Positions 52,305 through 59,862 of a stretch of DNA of 64,000 nt are shown one piece after another. Under the pieces are notes generated by a model. That model worked only from the letters and a program-made list of their open reading frames with translations, made no database searches and was not told the origin of the DNA. Both the position numbers and the translations under genes were made by a program. Origin of the DNA: SIG672 sp045580325 (lineage in GTDB: Bacteria > Bacillota > Clostridia > Oscillospirales > CAG-272); assembly GCA_045580325.1 (NCBI GenBank), contig JAZNNR010000025.1, positions 1 through 64,000 on the forward strand. The letters are read 5' to 3'. Each line of letters begins with the position of its first letter. Position 1 is the stretch's first letter.

Positions 52305-52958
52305 ATGATAGACAATTTTGTTTTTGATCTGGGAAACGTTCTTGTGGACTATAATCCGATGAGGTGCATACTCGGATATACGCATAATATTTCAGATGCC
52401 AATTATATAGCTTCCGAGGTTTTCGCTTCTCCTGAGTGGGCGGAGCTTGATAAAGGATCGCTTGACTATGAAAAGGCGCTTGAAATATGGTCGTCCCGTA
52501 TGCCTGAGCGACTGCTGGCGGACGTGCATACCATCGTTGAAAACTTCCATAAGCATCTTCCCGAAAAAAAGGAAATGACCGAAATAGTAAAAAGACTTAA
52601 AAAAGCAGGGAAAAAAGTATATGTACTTACAAATGTGAGTGAGCGTTTTCCGCTTATGGCAGAAGGTCTTGAGGTGATGAAGAGTGTTGACGGCTACGTG
52701 GCTTCCTATCAGGAAAAAGCAGTCAAGCCCTCTCCCGAAATATACAGCATACTGCTTGGCAGATTTTCTCTTAAACCCGAGGACTGTATCTTTATCGACG
52801 ATAACTCGGACAACGTGCTTACCGCAAAAAAATTCGGTATGGCAGGCTATGTTTTTGACGGAGATGTAAATAAGCTTGAAGAAACCTTTGAAACTCTCGG
52901 ATTTTTCGGTGATACCGATAAAAATAATAATATGGAGGCGGAGATAAAAAATGCTTGA
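52305..52958 (+). CDS. HAD-family hydrolase (YihX-like)
   Basis: A 217-residue HAD phosphatase. Motif I is FDLGNVLVDYN, where Gly replaces the second Asp; this is normal for the YihX/epoxide-hydrolase-like branch. Motif II is LTNVSE, the lysine is in EKAVKPSPEIY, and motif III is FIDDNSDNV. It probably acts on sugar phosphates, substrate unknown. The ATG at 52305 has GGAG upstream. The gene overlaps the next by 8 bp. Confidence 0.88.
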   Translation: MIDNFVFDLGNVLVDYNPMRCILGYTHNISDANYIASEVFASPEWAELDKGSLDYEKALEIWSSRMPERLLADVHTIVENFHKHLPEKKEMTEIVKRLKKAGKKVYVLTNVSERFPLMAEGLEVMKSVDGYVASYQEKAVKPSPEIYSILLGRFSLKPEDCIFIDDNSDNVLTAKKFGMAGYVFDGDVNKLEETFETLGFFGDTDKNNNMEAEIKNA

Positions 52959-55734
52959 TATTGCAGCAATGGTATTTAACGTGGTTTTTATTATCATATT
53001 CTTTCTTTTCGTTTTGATAAATGTCCTGCGCGGACTTTCCAAGGGAATTATTGCAACCGCAGTAAGAACGGTGTTTATTTTCATTTCGGGACTTCTTGCG
53101 ATACTTATCGCACTTCCGATAGGAAAGGCAATTTCAAAGACGGCTATAAATGCGGTGAACGGCTTTATAGGAAGCGAGCTTCCCGAGTTCAATGAGCTTA
53201 TAGAAATAAGCCCTGTTATAAAGGACCTTATGGTCGGAATACCTGCGGCAGTTATCTCTCCGATAATTTACGTTGTAATATTCCTTCTTCTCCTTCTCGT
53301 GATGCTTATTCCCGCGCACTTTGTAAAGAAGCTGATAAACGCTAAGTTTCCGAACGTTCCGAAGCTTGGCTGGGCGGGCGCTCTTTGCGGAGTACTTACA
53401 GGTGTTATGGCGTTCGTGTTCCTGTTTGCTCCAACTGTCGGCACTATATCTATGGTTGGTGATATGGCAGGTGTCGCAGAGAGTCTTATAGGCGACGATA
53501 GCGGTGAAAATAATGAAAATGCCGAGCTTCCCGCAAATAACGGAGATATAAAACTGCTCTCCGCAAGTAACGCAAGCGCCTCAGATACAGCAAATAAAGA
53601 GAATTTTTATGATGATCTTATAGTTCCCATCACGGATAACTTTCTTGTGAAGTTTGTTTCTGGAGTTGGCGGAAAAGCAATATTTAACTCGCTCACAGTT
53701 TTTGAAGTAAAGGGCGAAGCCGTAAGTATCTCCAAGGAATTTGGCGTAATGGCAGACGTTGTATCCGATCTTATGCCCGTTTTTAGCGGTTCTGAGCCTT
53801 CAAAATGGACCGAAAAAGAGATAAACGGAATAAAGAACGCGGCAAAAACTCTCGACAACTCTGAGATTGTGTCCGAAATGCTTGCGGATATCATTTCGGC
53901 GGCATCAAAGAAATGGGCGAATAACGAAAAATTTCTCGGTATTTCTATGATTTCGACGGGTAAGGATAGCATAGATACCTTCCTTAGAGAGCTCTTCCTT
54001 TCTTTCTCTGATTCTACTTCAAAAACAATAAGTAAAGACTTTACAACACTTGCCGATGTGCTCGGCGTGATGCAACGCTACGATATGCTTTCGGCACTCA
54101 CATCCGAAGACTCGGATATTACCGAAAATCTTGCCAAAGACGGATTTATCTCGGGACTTCTTGCGGTTATAACGGAAAACGACAGATTTAAGGGAGTTAC
54201 CGCGGCGGTAATCAACCTCGGTGTTCAGGAAACTGTCGGAATACTTAACGTTCCCGAAACGGATAGCGAGGTTTACGATAGATTTGTATCAGATGTTGCC
54301 GAGTCTATAAACGATGCAAACGCAAGTAACGTACCGCTCGACACTCTTAAAAATACAGTGTATAAAGAATTTACCGATAACGGTATAAAAGTAGAAAAAG
54401 AGATTACAGACTACGTTACCGAATATCTTATGCTCGATTTTGAAGGCAGAACAGATATTACCGCAGAAGAGATAAGCGAATTCTTCTCGGTTGCTTTTGC
54501 GATAAATGAAGAGAAAAACGAAGCAAATGAGCTTTCAAGCGGCGCAGACAAGACTCAAATTTCCTTCATCGGAAACGCAGTTCTTCTCGAAAATAAGTAT
54601 AGCGGAGCGCAGGCTCTCAAGGAGCTTTTCGAAGATATAATCGAAAGACTTGAAGAAAACGATGAGGATGCATCTGCATTCAAGGACGTCGATTGGGACT
54701 CGCTCTCTACACTTCAGGACAGAGAAATCTTTGAAAGCGACGCTGTAACGGCAGAAAAGCTCAAGGTTTCAAAGGAAGCGCTATACTCGCTTTCAGACGA
54801 GGAGCTTCTCGAAGAGTGCAAAAAGATAGAAGATATAATGCAGAATATTGTAGCGTTCACAGATTCTGTATCTGACGATAACTCGGGCAATATAATTTTG
54901 GGCGCAGACGTTGAGTCGCTCGGAAACGCGCTTAATTCGCTCGGAAACAGTAAAATTCTCGGCGAGGTATCTGACTCGATCATTGAATCAGCACTCAGAT
55001 CTGATATGGTTCAGGACAATATTTCTGTGTCCGACGCGGCGATAAATTCTATGCTCACATCGGAAGAAACCGACTATGCAAATATTCTCGTTACAATTCA
55101 GAACACCTCGAATATCATTGAAAACATCGGCAAAACAGACTCTGAGGACGGCGCACTGACCGAAGAAGAGATTGATGACCAGCTTAGCTGGGTGCTCAGC
55201 GATATGACAGAAAATACCGCGGGTGTTGTAGGCGAAATATTTGACGTTCAGACAGTTATAAAGCTCGGAATACCCGAAGATAAGGCGGAAAAAATAGCTG
55301 ATGCAGTAAATGTATTCTTCGAGAAGATGGCACAGGCAAAACCCAATACCGATGACCCCGAGGATAAGGACGTAAAGGCTACGAAAACGATGTTCAAGTT
55401 TATCGCGGCGCTCAAAACTACGGGCGGAAATCTCTTCGAGGAAACAGGACTTACAGTTGCCGAAACAGTCCACATATTTATGGATTCCGAAATATCGAGA
55501 GAAACTCTTATCGCGGCAAGCTACGTTGACGGAAAGCTCGTTACCGACTCCTTCGGACTTGCTGAAAAGATCACGAAAGACGATAAGAACGAGACAATAA
55601 ACGTTCTTAAAAAGGAAGTAAAGGCAAATTACGCAGCTGTCGAGGATAAAGCAGAATATAAGAAGGCAGTTTGCGCAATAGGTGCTATTCTCGGTGTTGA
55701 CGTTTCTTCTAGCTTTGATTCTTGGGTTAAGTAA
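52951..55734 (+). CDS. Large CvpA-like membrane protein with long helical extracytoplasmic region
   Basis: A 927-residue protein. Residues 1-175 hold four to five hydrophobic helices arranged as in the CvpA (colicin V production) family (LINVLRGLSKGIIATAVRTVF, then a segment like KKLINAKFPNVPKLGWAGALCGVLTG in parts). The remaining 750 residues are acidic, mostly helical and without Cys or recognisable domains. Repeated short patterns such as LSFSDSTSKTISKDF and LSDEELLEECKKIED give a solenoid or coiled-coil appearance. The start has GGAGGCGGAG upstream and is coupled to the HAD gene. Function unknown. It is unusually long compared with typical CvpA proteins (160-200 residues). Confidence 0.75.
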   Translation: MLDIAAMVFNVVFIIIFFLFVLINVLRGLSKGIIATAVRTVFIFISGLLAILIALPIGKAISKTAINAVNGFIGSELPEFNELIEISPVIKDLMVGIPAAVISPIIYVVIFLLLLLVMLIPAHFVKKLINAKFPNVPKLGWAGALCGVLTGVMAFVFLFAPTVGTISMVGDMAGVAESLIGDDSGENNENAELPANNGDIKLLSASNASASDTANKENFYDDLIVPITDNFLVKFVSGVGGKAIFNSLTVFEVKGEAVSISKEFGVMADVVSDLMPVFSGSEPSKWTEKEINGIKNAAKTLDNSEIVSEMLADIISAASKKWANNEKFLGISMISTGKDSIDTFLRELFLSFSDSTSKTISKDFTTLADVLGVMQRYDMLSALTSEDSDITENLAKDGFISGLLAVITENDRFKGVTAAVINLGVQETVGILNVPETDSEVYDRFVSDVAESINDANASNVPLDTLKNTVYKEFTDNGIKVEKEITDYVTEYLMLDFEGRTDITAEEISEFFSVAFAINEEKNEANELSSGADKTQISFIGNAVLLENKYSGAQALKELFEDIIERLEENDEDASAFKDVDWDSLSTLQDREIFESDAVTAEKLKVSKEALYSLSDEELLEECKKIEDIMQNIVAFTDSVSDDNSGNIILGADVESLGNALNSLGNSKILGEVSDSIIESALRSDMVQDNISVSDAAINSMLTSEETDYANILVTIQNTSNIIENIGKTDSEDGALTEEEIDDQLSWVLSDMTENTAGVVGEIFDVQTVIKLGIPEDKAEKIADAVNVFFEKMAQAKPNTDDPEDKDVKATKTMFKFIAALKTTGGNLFEETGLTVAETVHIFMDSEISRETLIAASYVDGKLVTDSFGLAEKITKDDKNETINVLKKEVKANYAAVEDKAEYKKAVCAIGAILGVDVSSSFDSWVK

Positions 55735-55762
55735 GCACTAACGCTTTTATAAGAATATCTAC

Positions 55763-55808
55763 AAATTTCGGCAGAGATATTGTTTCTCTGCCGATTTTGT
55801 GATATAAT
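55763..55808 (+). repeat. Cassette C 5' element: conserved hairpin plus extended -10
   Basis: CGGCAGAGA (55769-55777) pairs with TCTCTGCCG (55785-55793). TGTGATATAAT follows, with TATAAT at 55803-55808 in the extended TGNTATAAT form. It is nearly identical to cassette A and B elements, including the flanking ACAAATTT. It starts about 30 bp after the CvpA-like gene. Confidence 0.88.
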
Positions 55809-55837
55809 GGAAACGATAAAACTTTGGAGGAGTAAGT

Positions 55838-56215
55838 ATGTCGCTTGATTACAACGAAAAGAATATTACTCTTGCAAGAAATCTTCGTAAAAATACAACG
55901 CCGCAGGAGAACCATCTGTGGTACGATTTCCTATCAAAATATGAAATCAGATTTCAAAGACAAAAAGCCATAGACAATTTTATTGCAGATTTTTACTGCC
56001 ACAAAGCCAAACTGATCATAGAAATTGATGGGTCACAGCATTATACCGAAGAAGGCAGACAAAAGGATGAATTTCGTACTGAAATACTTGAAGGGTATGA
56101 TCTGAAGGTCATACGGTTTACAAACCGTCAAATCAACACAAACTTTTCGAGTGTTTGCGAGTATATAGATTCCGCGGTGAAAGCCTCCCGCCGAGAGGGA
56201 GAGGGACCGCGATAG
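55838..56215 (+). CDS. DUF559 domain endonuclease-like protein (in cassette C)
   Basis: A 125-residue protein of the DUF559/very-short-patch-repair-like fold. It shows RNLRKNTTPQENHLWY, RFQRQKAIDNFIADFYC, the acidic core LIIEIDGSQHY and a final VIRFTNRQI strand, consistent with a PD-(D/E)xK nuclease with catalytic Asp-x-Asp/Glu around IEIDG. The last ten or so codons and the stop fall in the palindromic repeat. GGAGGAG precedes the ATG. It is the only cassette gene with a plausible DNA-processing function and may be part of cassette movement; that is inference. Confidence 0.85.
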   Translation: MSLDYNEKNITLARNLRKNTTPQENHLWYDFLSKYEIRFQRQKAIDNFIADFYCHKAKLIIEIDGSQHYTEEGRQKDEFRTEILEGYDLKVIRFTNRQINTNFSSVCEYIDSAVKASRREGEGPR

Positions 56216-56330
56216 CGGTGGAAGGAGCCTGCGCGACTTTGAGTTCGAATTAACTATATTGTAACGCGCTCTCCCTCAGTCGCCTACGGCGCCAGCTCCC
56301 TCCCGGAGGGAGCCTTTGGACGCGCGCACC
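56180..56330. repeat. Inverted pair of GC-rich repeats inside cassette C (family 2)
   Basis: The left copy (GCCTCCCGCCGAGAGGGAGAGGG ... GCGGTGG, from 56182) and the right copy (CTCTCCCTCAGTCGCC ... GGGAGGGAGCC, to 56315) are related in inverted orientation around an AT-rich centre. Same family as 15391-15485. It contains the end of the DUF559 gene. Confidence 0.7.
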
Positions 56331-56400
56331 CTTAGGGATATGGGTTTGCCCTCTGATTTTATAATACAAAAGCGAAACCGGCGATAAAAGGAGGTTATAC

Positions 56401-56649
56401 ATGAACAGTAGAATGATAGCAGCGCATAAATTTTGTACAAACAATAGGGAAGAATTGCAAAAGGATAAAAAATGCGGATGTTTTTATTGCTTAAAGATAT
56501 TTTCGCCCTCTGAAATTGAAGATTGGATACCTGACACGAAAGGTTCTGCGTTGTGTCCTTATTGCGGAATTGATTCCGTTATAGGAGAGTATTCAGGATT
56601 TCCTATAACTATCGAATTTTTATCTCAAATGAACGAATATTGGTTTTAA
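56401..56649 (+). CDS. Cassette C cargo: small zinc-finger protein, immunity-like
   Basis: An 82-residue protein with two CxxC pairs (CGCFYC and CPYC) and a central IEDWIPDTKGSAL segment, forming a probable zinc site. The start (AHKFCTNNREEL) and this pattern match a widespread small cytoplasmic protein family as I remember it, without established function and sometimes found among immunity genes. The leader GCGAAACCGGCGATAAAA and AGGAGG precede the ATG, and the conserved terminator begins 7 bp after the stop. Confidence 0.75.
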   Translation: MNSRMIAAHKFCTNNREELQKDKKCGCFYCLKIFSPSEIEDWIPDTKGSALCPYCGIDSVIGEYSGFPITIEFLSQMNEYWF

Positions 56650-56656
56650 AATAGTA

Positions 56657-56690
56657 CCCCGACAGACTTAAATCTGTCGGGGAATTTTCA
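56657..56690 (+). terminator. Cassette C 3' terminator hairpin (conserved)
   Basis: CCCCGACAGA (56657-56666) and TCTGTCGGGG (56673-56682) with a 6-nt loop, followed by AATTTTCATC. The stem is identical to those at 15983 and 41560. Confidence 0.9.
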
Positions 56691-56810
56691 TCTTAATCTA
56701 CTATACCTTTTGAAGACCTTAAAATCAATATTTAAAAGTTTTTTCATAGCTCTAAATATGAATATTTTGTAAAAACACGGCTTCGCATAGGCGTGTCAGT
56801 CGAACTCCTA

Positions 56811-56839
56811 TTGACAAATCGCGTCTTAAATGTTATTAT
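56811..56839 (+). promoter_or_regulatory. Promoter of the Fur-znuACB operon
   Basis: TTGACA (56811-56816), 17 bp, TATTAT (56834-56839). The -10 is followed immediately by the palindromic operator at 56841. Confidence 0.75.
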
Positions 56840-56840
56840 A

Positions 56841-56861
56841 ATTTGCAAATCATTCGCAAAT
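56841..56861. promoter_or_regulatory. Fur-family operator (probable Zur box)
   Basis: The 21-bp palindrome has half sites ATTTGC and GCAAAT around AAATCATTC. The core TGCAAAT C ATTCGCA has the 7-1-7 geometry of Fur-family boxes with six of seven symmetric matches. It covers the transcription start of the regulator-znu operon, so autoregulation by zinc is expected. Confidence 0.75.
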
Positions 56862-56896
56862 CTTTAAGAAAAGTGAATATATAAAAGAGGGAAAAG

Positions 56897-57301
56897 ATGA
56901 AAATATACGATACAGAGCAGAGAAGGACTCTGATGAAAATTCTTGAAGAAAATGCCGACAGACAGTTTTCTGCCTTTGAGCTTATAGATATTTGTGAGAA
57001 GCAGTATCCGAGCGTCAGGATAAACACAAGCACGGTTTACAGACTGCTTTCCCGCCTTGTCAAAGAGGGAAAGGCAGAGCGCTCGGCATCATCGGACGGA
57101 CGGCAGTTTCTTTACCGCTACACCGCAAGCTGTGAATGCTCGGAGCATATACATCTGAAATGCAAAAAATGCGGACAGATACTCCATCTTGAAGACGATG
57201 AGGCAGAAAAAAATCTCGTCGCAGCGATGGAAAAATTCAATTTCAAGGTCGATGAAGCGCAGTCGCTTATCGTCGGGGTCTGCGAAAAATGCGGAGAATA
57301 A
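56897..57301 (+). CDS. Fur-family metalloregulator (probable Zur)
   Basis: A 134-residue Fur-family repressor. It has an N-terminal winged helix (VRINTSTVYRLLSRLVKEGKAERS, in parts), the metal-site His/Cys segment CSEHIHLKCKKCGQILHLED and a C-terminal CEKCGE. The four Cys form the structural zinc site. It is followed by a zinc-type ABC transporter in the same operon and preceded by a palindromic operator, which makes Zur more likely than Fur or PerR. Confidence 0.88.
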   Translation: MKIYDTEQRRTLMKILEENADRQFSAFELIDICEKQYPSVRINTSTVYRLLSRLVKEGKAERSASSDGRQFLYRYTASCECSEHIHLKCKKCGQILHLEDDEAEKNLVAAMEKFNFKVDEAQSLIVGVCEKCGE

Positions 57302-57323
57302 GGGATAAATAAGGACAAAAAAG

Positions 57324-58283
57324 ATGAGAAAATTTTTAAAATATACAAGCCTTCTTTTAGTACTGCTTCTCGTTTTGCCGACACTTCTTTTTACCTCGTG
57401 CGGAAGATTTGTCGAAAACGATAAGATAAGTATAGTGTGTACCGCTTTTCCCCAGTATGATTTTGTAATGAATATACTCGGAAAGCAGTCGGAAAATTTC
57501 GAAGTTACCTATCTGCTCGAAAGCGGCACCGATATGCACAGCTACTCAAATACGATAAGCGTTGAGGATAAGGTCAAAATACTTTCCTGCGACCTCTTTA
57601 TTTGTATCGGCGGAAGCTCGGAAAAATGGATAGACGACCTTCTTTCAGGCGAGTCTTCAAAGGGAATCAAAACTCTGAAGCTTATCGACTGCGTAGGCGA
57701 GCTTGTCTGCTTGAACGAAGATGACCACGACCATTCATACGCCCACGAGTGCGACGAGCATATATGGCTCTCGCCCAAAAGAGCGATAATGATGTGCAAT
57801 GCGATATACAGAGAAATATGTGCTCTTGACAGTGAAAACACCGAAATATATGCTGAAAATAATGAAAAATACAAGGAAAAGCTCAAAAAGCTCGATGGCG
57901 ATTTTGAAAATATGGTGTTGAGTGCAAAAAATGATCATATCGTTTTCGCCGACAGATTTCCTTTTGTCTATCTGACAAACGATTATAATATAAGTTACTC
58001 GGCGGCATTTAGCGGCTGCTCAACCGAAACAAGCGCGACCTTTGAAACTGTCGCAAGACTTGTCAAGGATATGGAAGATAAGAATATAAAAAATCTTATC
58101 GTACTCGAAAAGGGAAAGACGAGTATTGCCGACACCCTGATTTCCGAATCGGGAAGAAACGATATTACTGTTTTGAGTGTCCTTTCAATGCAAAACGTAA
58201 GTAAAAAGGATATAGATGGCGGTATGACCTATCTGTCGGCTATGCAGAAAAATCTTGAAATACTCGGAAAGGCAATGAACTGA
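57324..58283 (+). CDS. Zinc-type ABC transporter substrate-binding lipoprotein (ZnuA/AdcA-like)
   Basis: A 319-residue exported lipoprotein with a lipobox at Cys26 (FTSC). Metal ligands are His72 (GTDMHSY) and His146 (DEHIWLSP), separated by a His/Asp-rich loop (131-146, DDHDHSYAHECDEH) typical of zinc binders. The third canonical His region reads FADRFPFVYLTNDYNI, a variant I recall in many Firmicutes members. It delivers Zn to the adjacent ATPase and permease. It ends 1 bp before znuC. Confidence 0.92.
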   Translation: MRKFLKYTSLLLVLLLVLPTLLFTSCGRFVENDKISIVCTAFPQYDFVMNILGKQSENFEVTYLLESGTDMHSYSNTISVEDKVKILSCDLFICIGGSSEKWIDDLLSGESSKGIKTLKLIDCVGELVCLNEDDHDHSYAHECDEHIWLSPKRAIMMCNAIYREICALDSENTEIYAENNEKYKEKLKKLDGDFENMVLSAKNDHIVFADRFPFVYLTNDYNISYSAAFSGCSTETSATFETVARLVKDMEDKNIKNLIVLEKGKTSIADTLISESGRNDITVLSVLSMQNVSKKDIDGGMTYLSAMQKNLEILGKAMN

Positions 58284-58284
58284 T

Positions 58285-59010
58285 ATGGCTTTGCTTGAAT
58301 GTAAAAATGTAAGCCTCGCATATGAGGGCAAAACAATAGTTTCAGGCCTTGATTTCAAGGTCGAAAAGGGCGACTATCTCTGCATAGTCGGAGAAAACGG
58401 CTCGGGTAAGACCACACTTATGAAAACTCTTGTCGGACTCAAAGCGGTGTCGGGCGGAGAGATAATATTTGGCGAGGGGCTCTCGCACAAAAACATTGGC
58501 TATCTCCCTCAGCAAAGTAGCTTTCAGAAGGATTTTCCCGCAACCGTGCGCGAGATCGTGATGTCGGGATTTCTCGGAAAATGCGGTCTTCGTGCCTTTT
58601 ATACTAAAGAAGAAAAGAAAAAAGCATCTGAAAATATGGAAAAGCTCGGTATAGCAGAGCTTTCTTCTTCCTGTTACAGAGAGCTCTCGGGCGGACAGCA
58701 GCAGAGAGTTCTTCTCGCACGCGCGCTGTGTGCTACGAAGGATATGCTCCTGCTTGACGAACCTGTAGCTGGTCTTGATCCAAAGGTGAGCGCGGAAATG
58801 TACTCACTGATAGAAAAACTAAGTAAAGAAGAAAAAATAACGGTGGTTATGATCTCGCACGATATATATTCTGCTATAAAATATTCGTCGCACATTCTTC
58901 ATATCGGTCATACTCCTCTTTTCTTCGGTAAGACAGAGGAATATAAGGTGTCGCAGGTAGGACTTGTCTTTGTCGATCTTGCAAGCAAGGAGGAAGACAA
59001 AGATGAGTGA
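58285..59010 (+). CDS. Metal ABC transporter ATP-binding protein (ZnuC-like)
   Basis: A 241-residue ABC ATPase: Walker A GENGSGKTTL, Q-loop LPQQSS, signature LSGGQQQRV, Walker B MLLLDEPVAGLD and switch His in ISHDIYSA. It powers the metal permease encoded next. It overlaps the permease gene by 8 bp. Confidence 0.94.
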   Translation: MALLECKNVSLAYEGKTIVSGLDFKVEKGDYLCIVGENGSGKTTLMKTLVGLKAVSGGEIIFGEGLSHKNIGYLPQQSSFQKDFPATVREIVMSGFLGKCGLRAFYTKEEKKKASENMEKLGIAELSSSCYRELSGGQQQRVLLARALCATKDMLLLDEPVAGLDPKVSAEMYSLIEKLSKEEKITVVMISHDIYSAIKYSSHILHIGHTPLFFGKTEEYKVSQVGLVFVDLASKEEDKDE

Positions 59011-59845
59011 ATTTTTCTCTAAAATACCGATCTATCTTGAAATGGATTTTGTAAGGTATGCGCTGATCGCAGGTGTGCTTATTGCGCTTTGCTCGGCGCT
59101 TCTCGGCGTAACGCTCGTGCTCAAAAGATACTCAATGATAGGCGACGGACTTTCGCACGTTGCCTTCGGCGCTATGACGGTAGCGGCGGTCTTGGGACTA
59201 AGTAGCGAGATGATAATAGTACTTCCCGTAACGGTAATATCTGCAGTCATACTTTTAAGACTGAGTAAAAACTCGAAGGTAAAGGCAGATGCGGCGATCG
59301 CGATGATTTCGGTAGCCTCACTTGCGCTCGGTTATCTTCTTACGAATATCTTTTCCTCATCGGCGAATATAAGCGGCGACGTGTGCGGAGCGCTTTTCGG
59401 TTCTGTAAAGATAATCTCGCTTTCAAAGCTTGACGTCTGGCTGTGTACCGTCCTTTCTATAATCGTTATAGGAATTTTTGTGATCTTCTATAATAAAATT
59501 TTCGCTGTAACCTTTGACGAGGATTTTTCATCGGCAACAGGCGTTAAAGTGAAGCTTTATAATACCTTTATTGCAGTTATAACCGCTGTTGTGATCGTTC
59601 TTGCCATGAATCTCGTCGGAGCGCTTCTCGTGTCCGCGCTTATAGTTTTTCCCGCGATAACCGCTATGAGAATATTCAAAAGCTTCAGGTCGGTTACGAT
59701 CTGCGCGGCGGTAATATCGGTTGTCTGCGTGCTTGTCGGACTTTTCATAACGATAGCGGCAGGTACGCCCGCAGGCGCTACCGTGGTTGTGGTAAATATA
59801 GTCGTATATGCGATCTTTTCGCTTATCGGACTTGTCCGTAAATAA
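59003..59845 (+). CDS. Metal ABC transporter permease (ZnuB-like)
   Basis: A 280-residue membrane protein with about eight to nine helices and the family features RYALIAGVLIALCSALLGVTLVLKRYSMIGDGLSHVAFG (in parts) and VGALLVSALIVFPAITAMRI. AAGGAGG lies 9 bp before ATG 59003; a longer frame from 58964 lies inside znuC. It forms the transport channel with ZnuA and ZnuC. Confidence 0.93.
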   Translation: MSEFFSKIPIYLEMDFVRYALIAGVLIALCSALLGVTLVLKRYSMIGDGLSHVAFGAMTVAAVLGLSSEMIIVLPVTVISAVILLRLSKNSKVKADAAIAMISVASLALGYLLTNIFSSSANISGDVCGALFGSVKIISLSKLDVWLCTVLSIIVIGIFVIFYNKIFAVTFDEDFSSATGVKVKLYNTFIAVITAVVIVLAMNLVGALLVSALIVFPAITAMRIFKSFRSVTICAAVISVVCVLVGLFITIAAGTPAGATVVVVNIVVYAIFSLIGLVRK

Positions 59846-59862
59846 CCAAAGAGGAGATAAAT

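Noticed and set aside
52305..52958. HAD hydrolase lacking the second Asp of motif I as a broken enzyme
   Set aside because: The DLGNV form is the normal motif of the YihX-like branch.
15323..56690. Cassettes as a chromosomal integron with attC sites
   Set aside because: I see no GTTRRRY core, no imperfect two-arm attC hairpin at the cargo ends, and the units are 15-25 kb apart rather than tandem. The terminator and promoter roles of the hairpins suffice for now.
57324..58283. Missing third His in the ZnuA-like protein as loss of function
   Set aside because: The DRFPF variant is, as I recall, usual in one Firmicutes subgroup of these binding proteins, and the His-rich loop and two other His are present.
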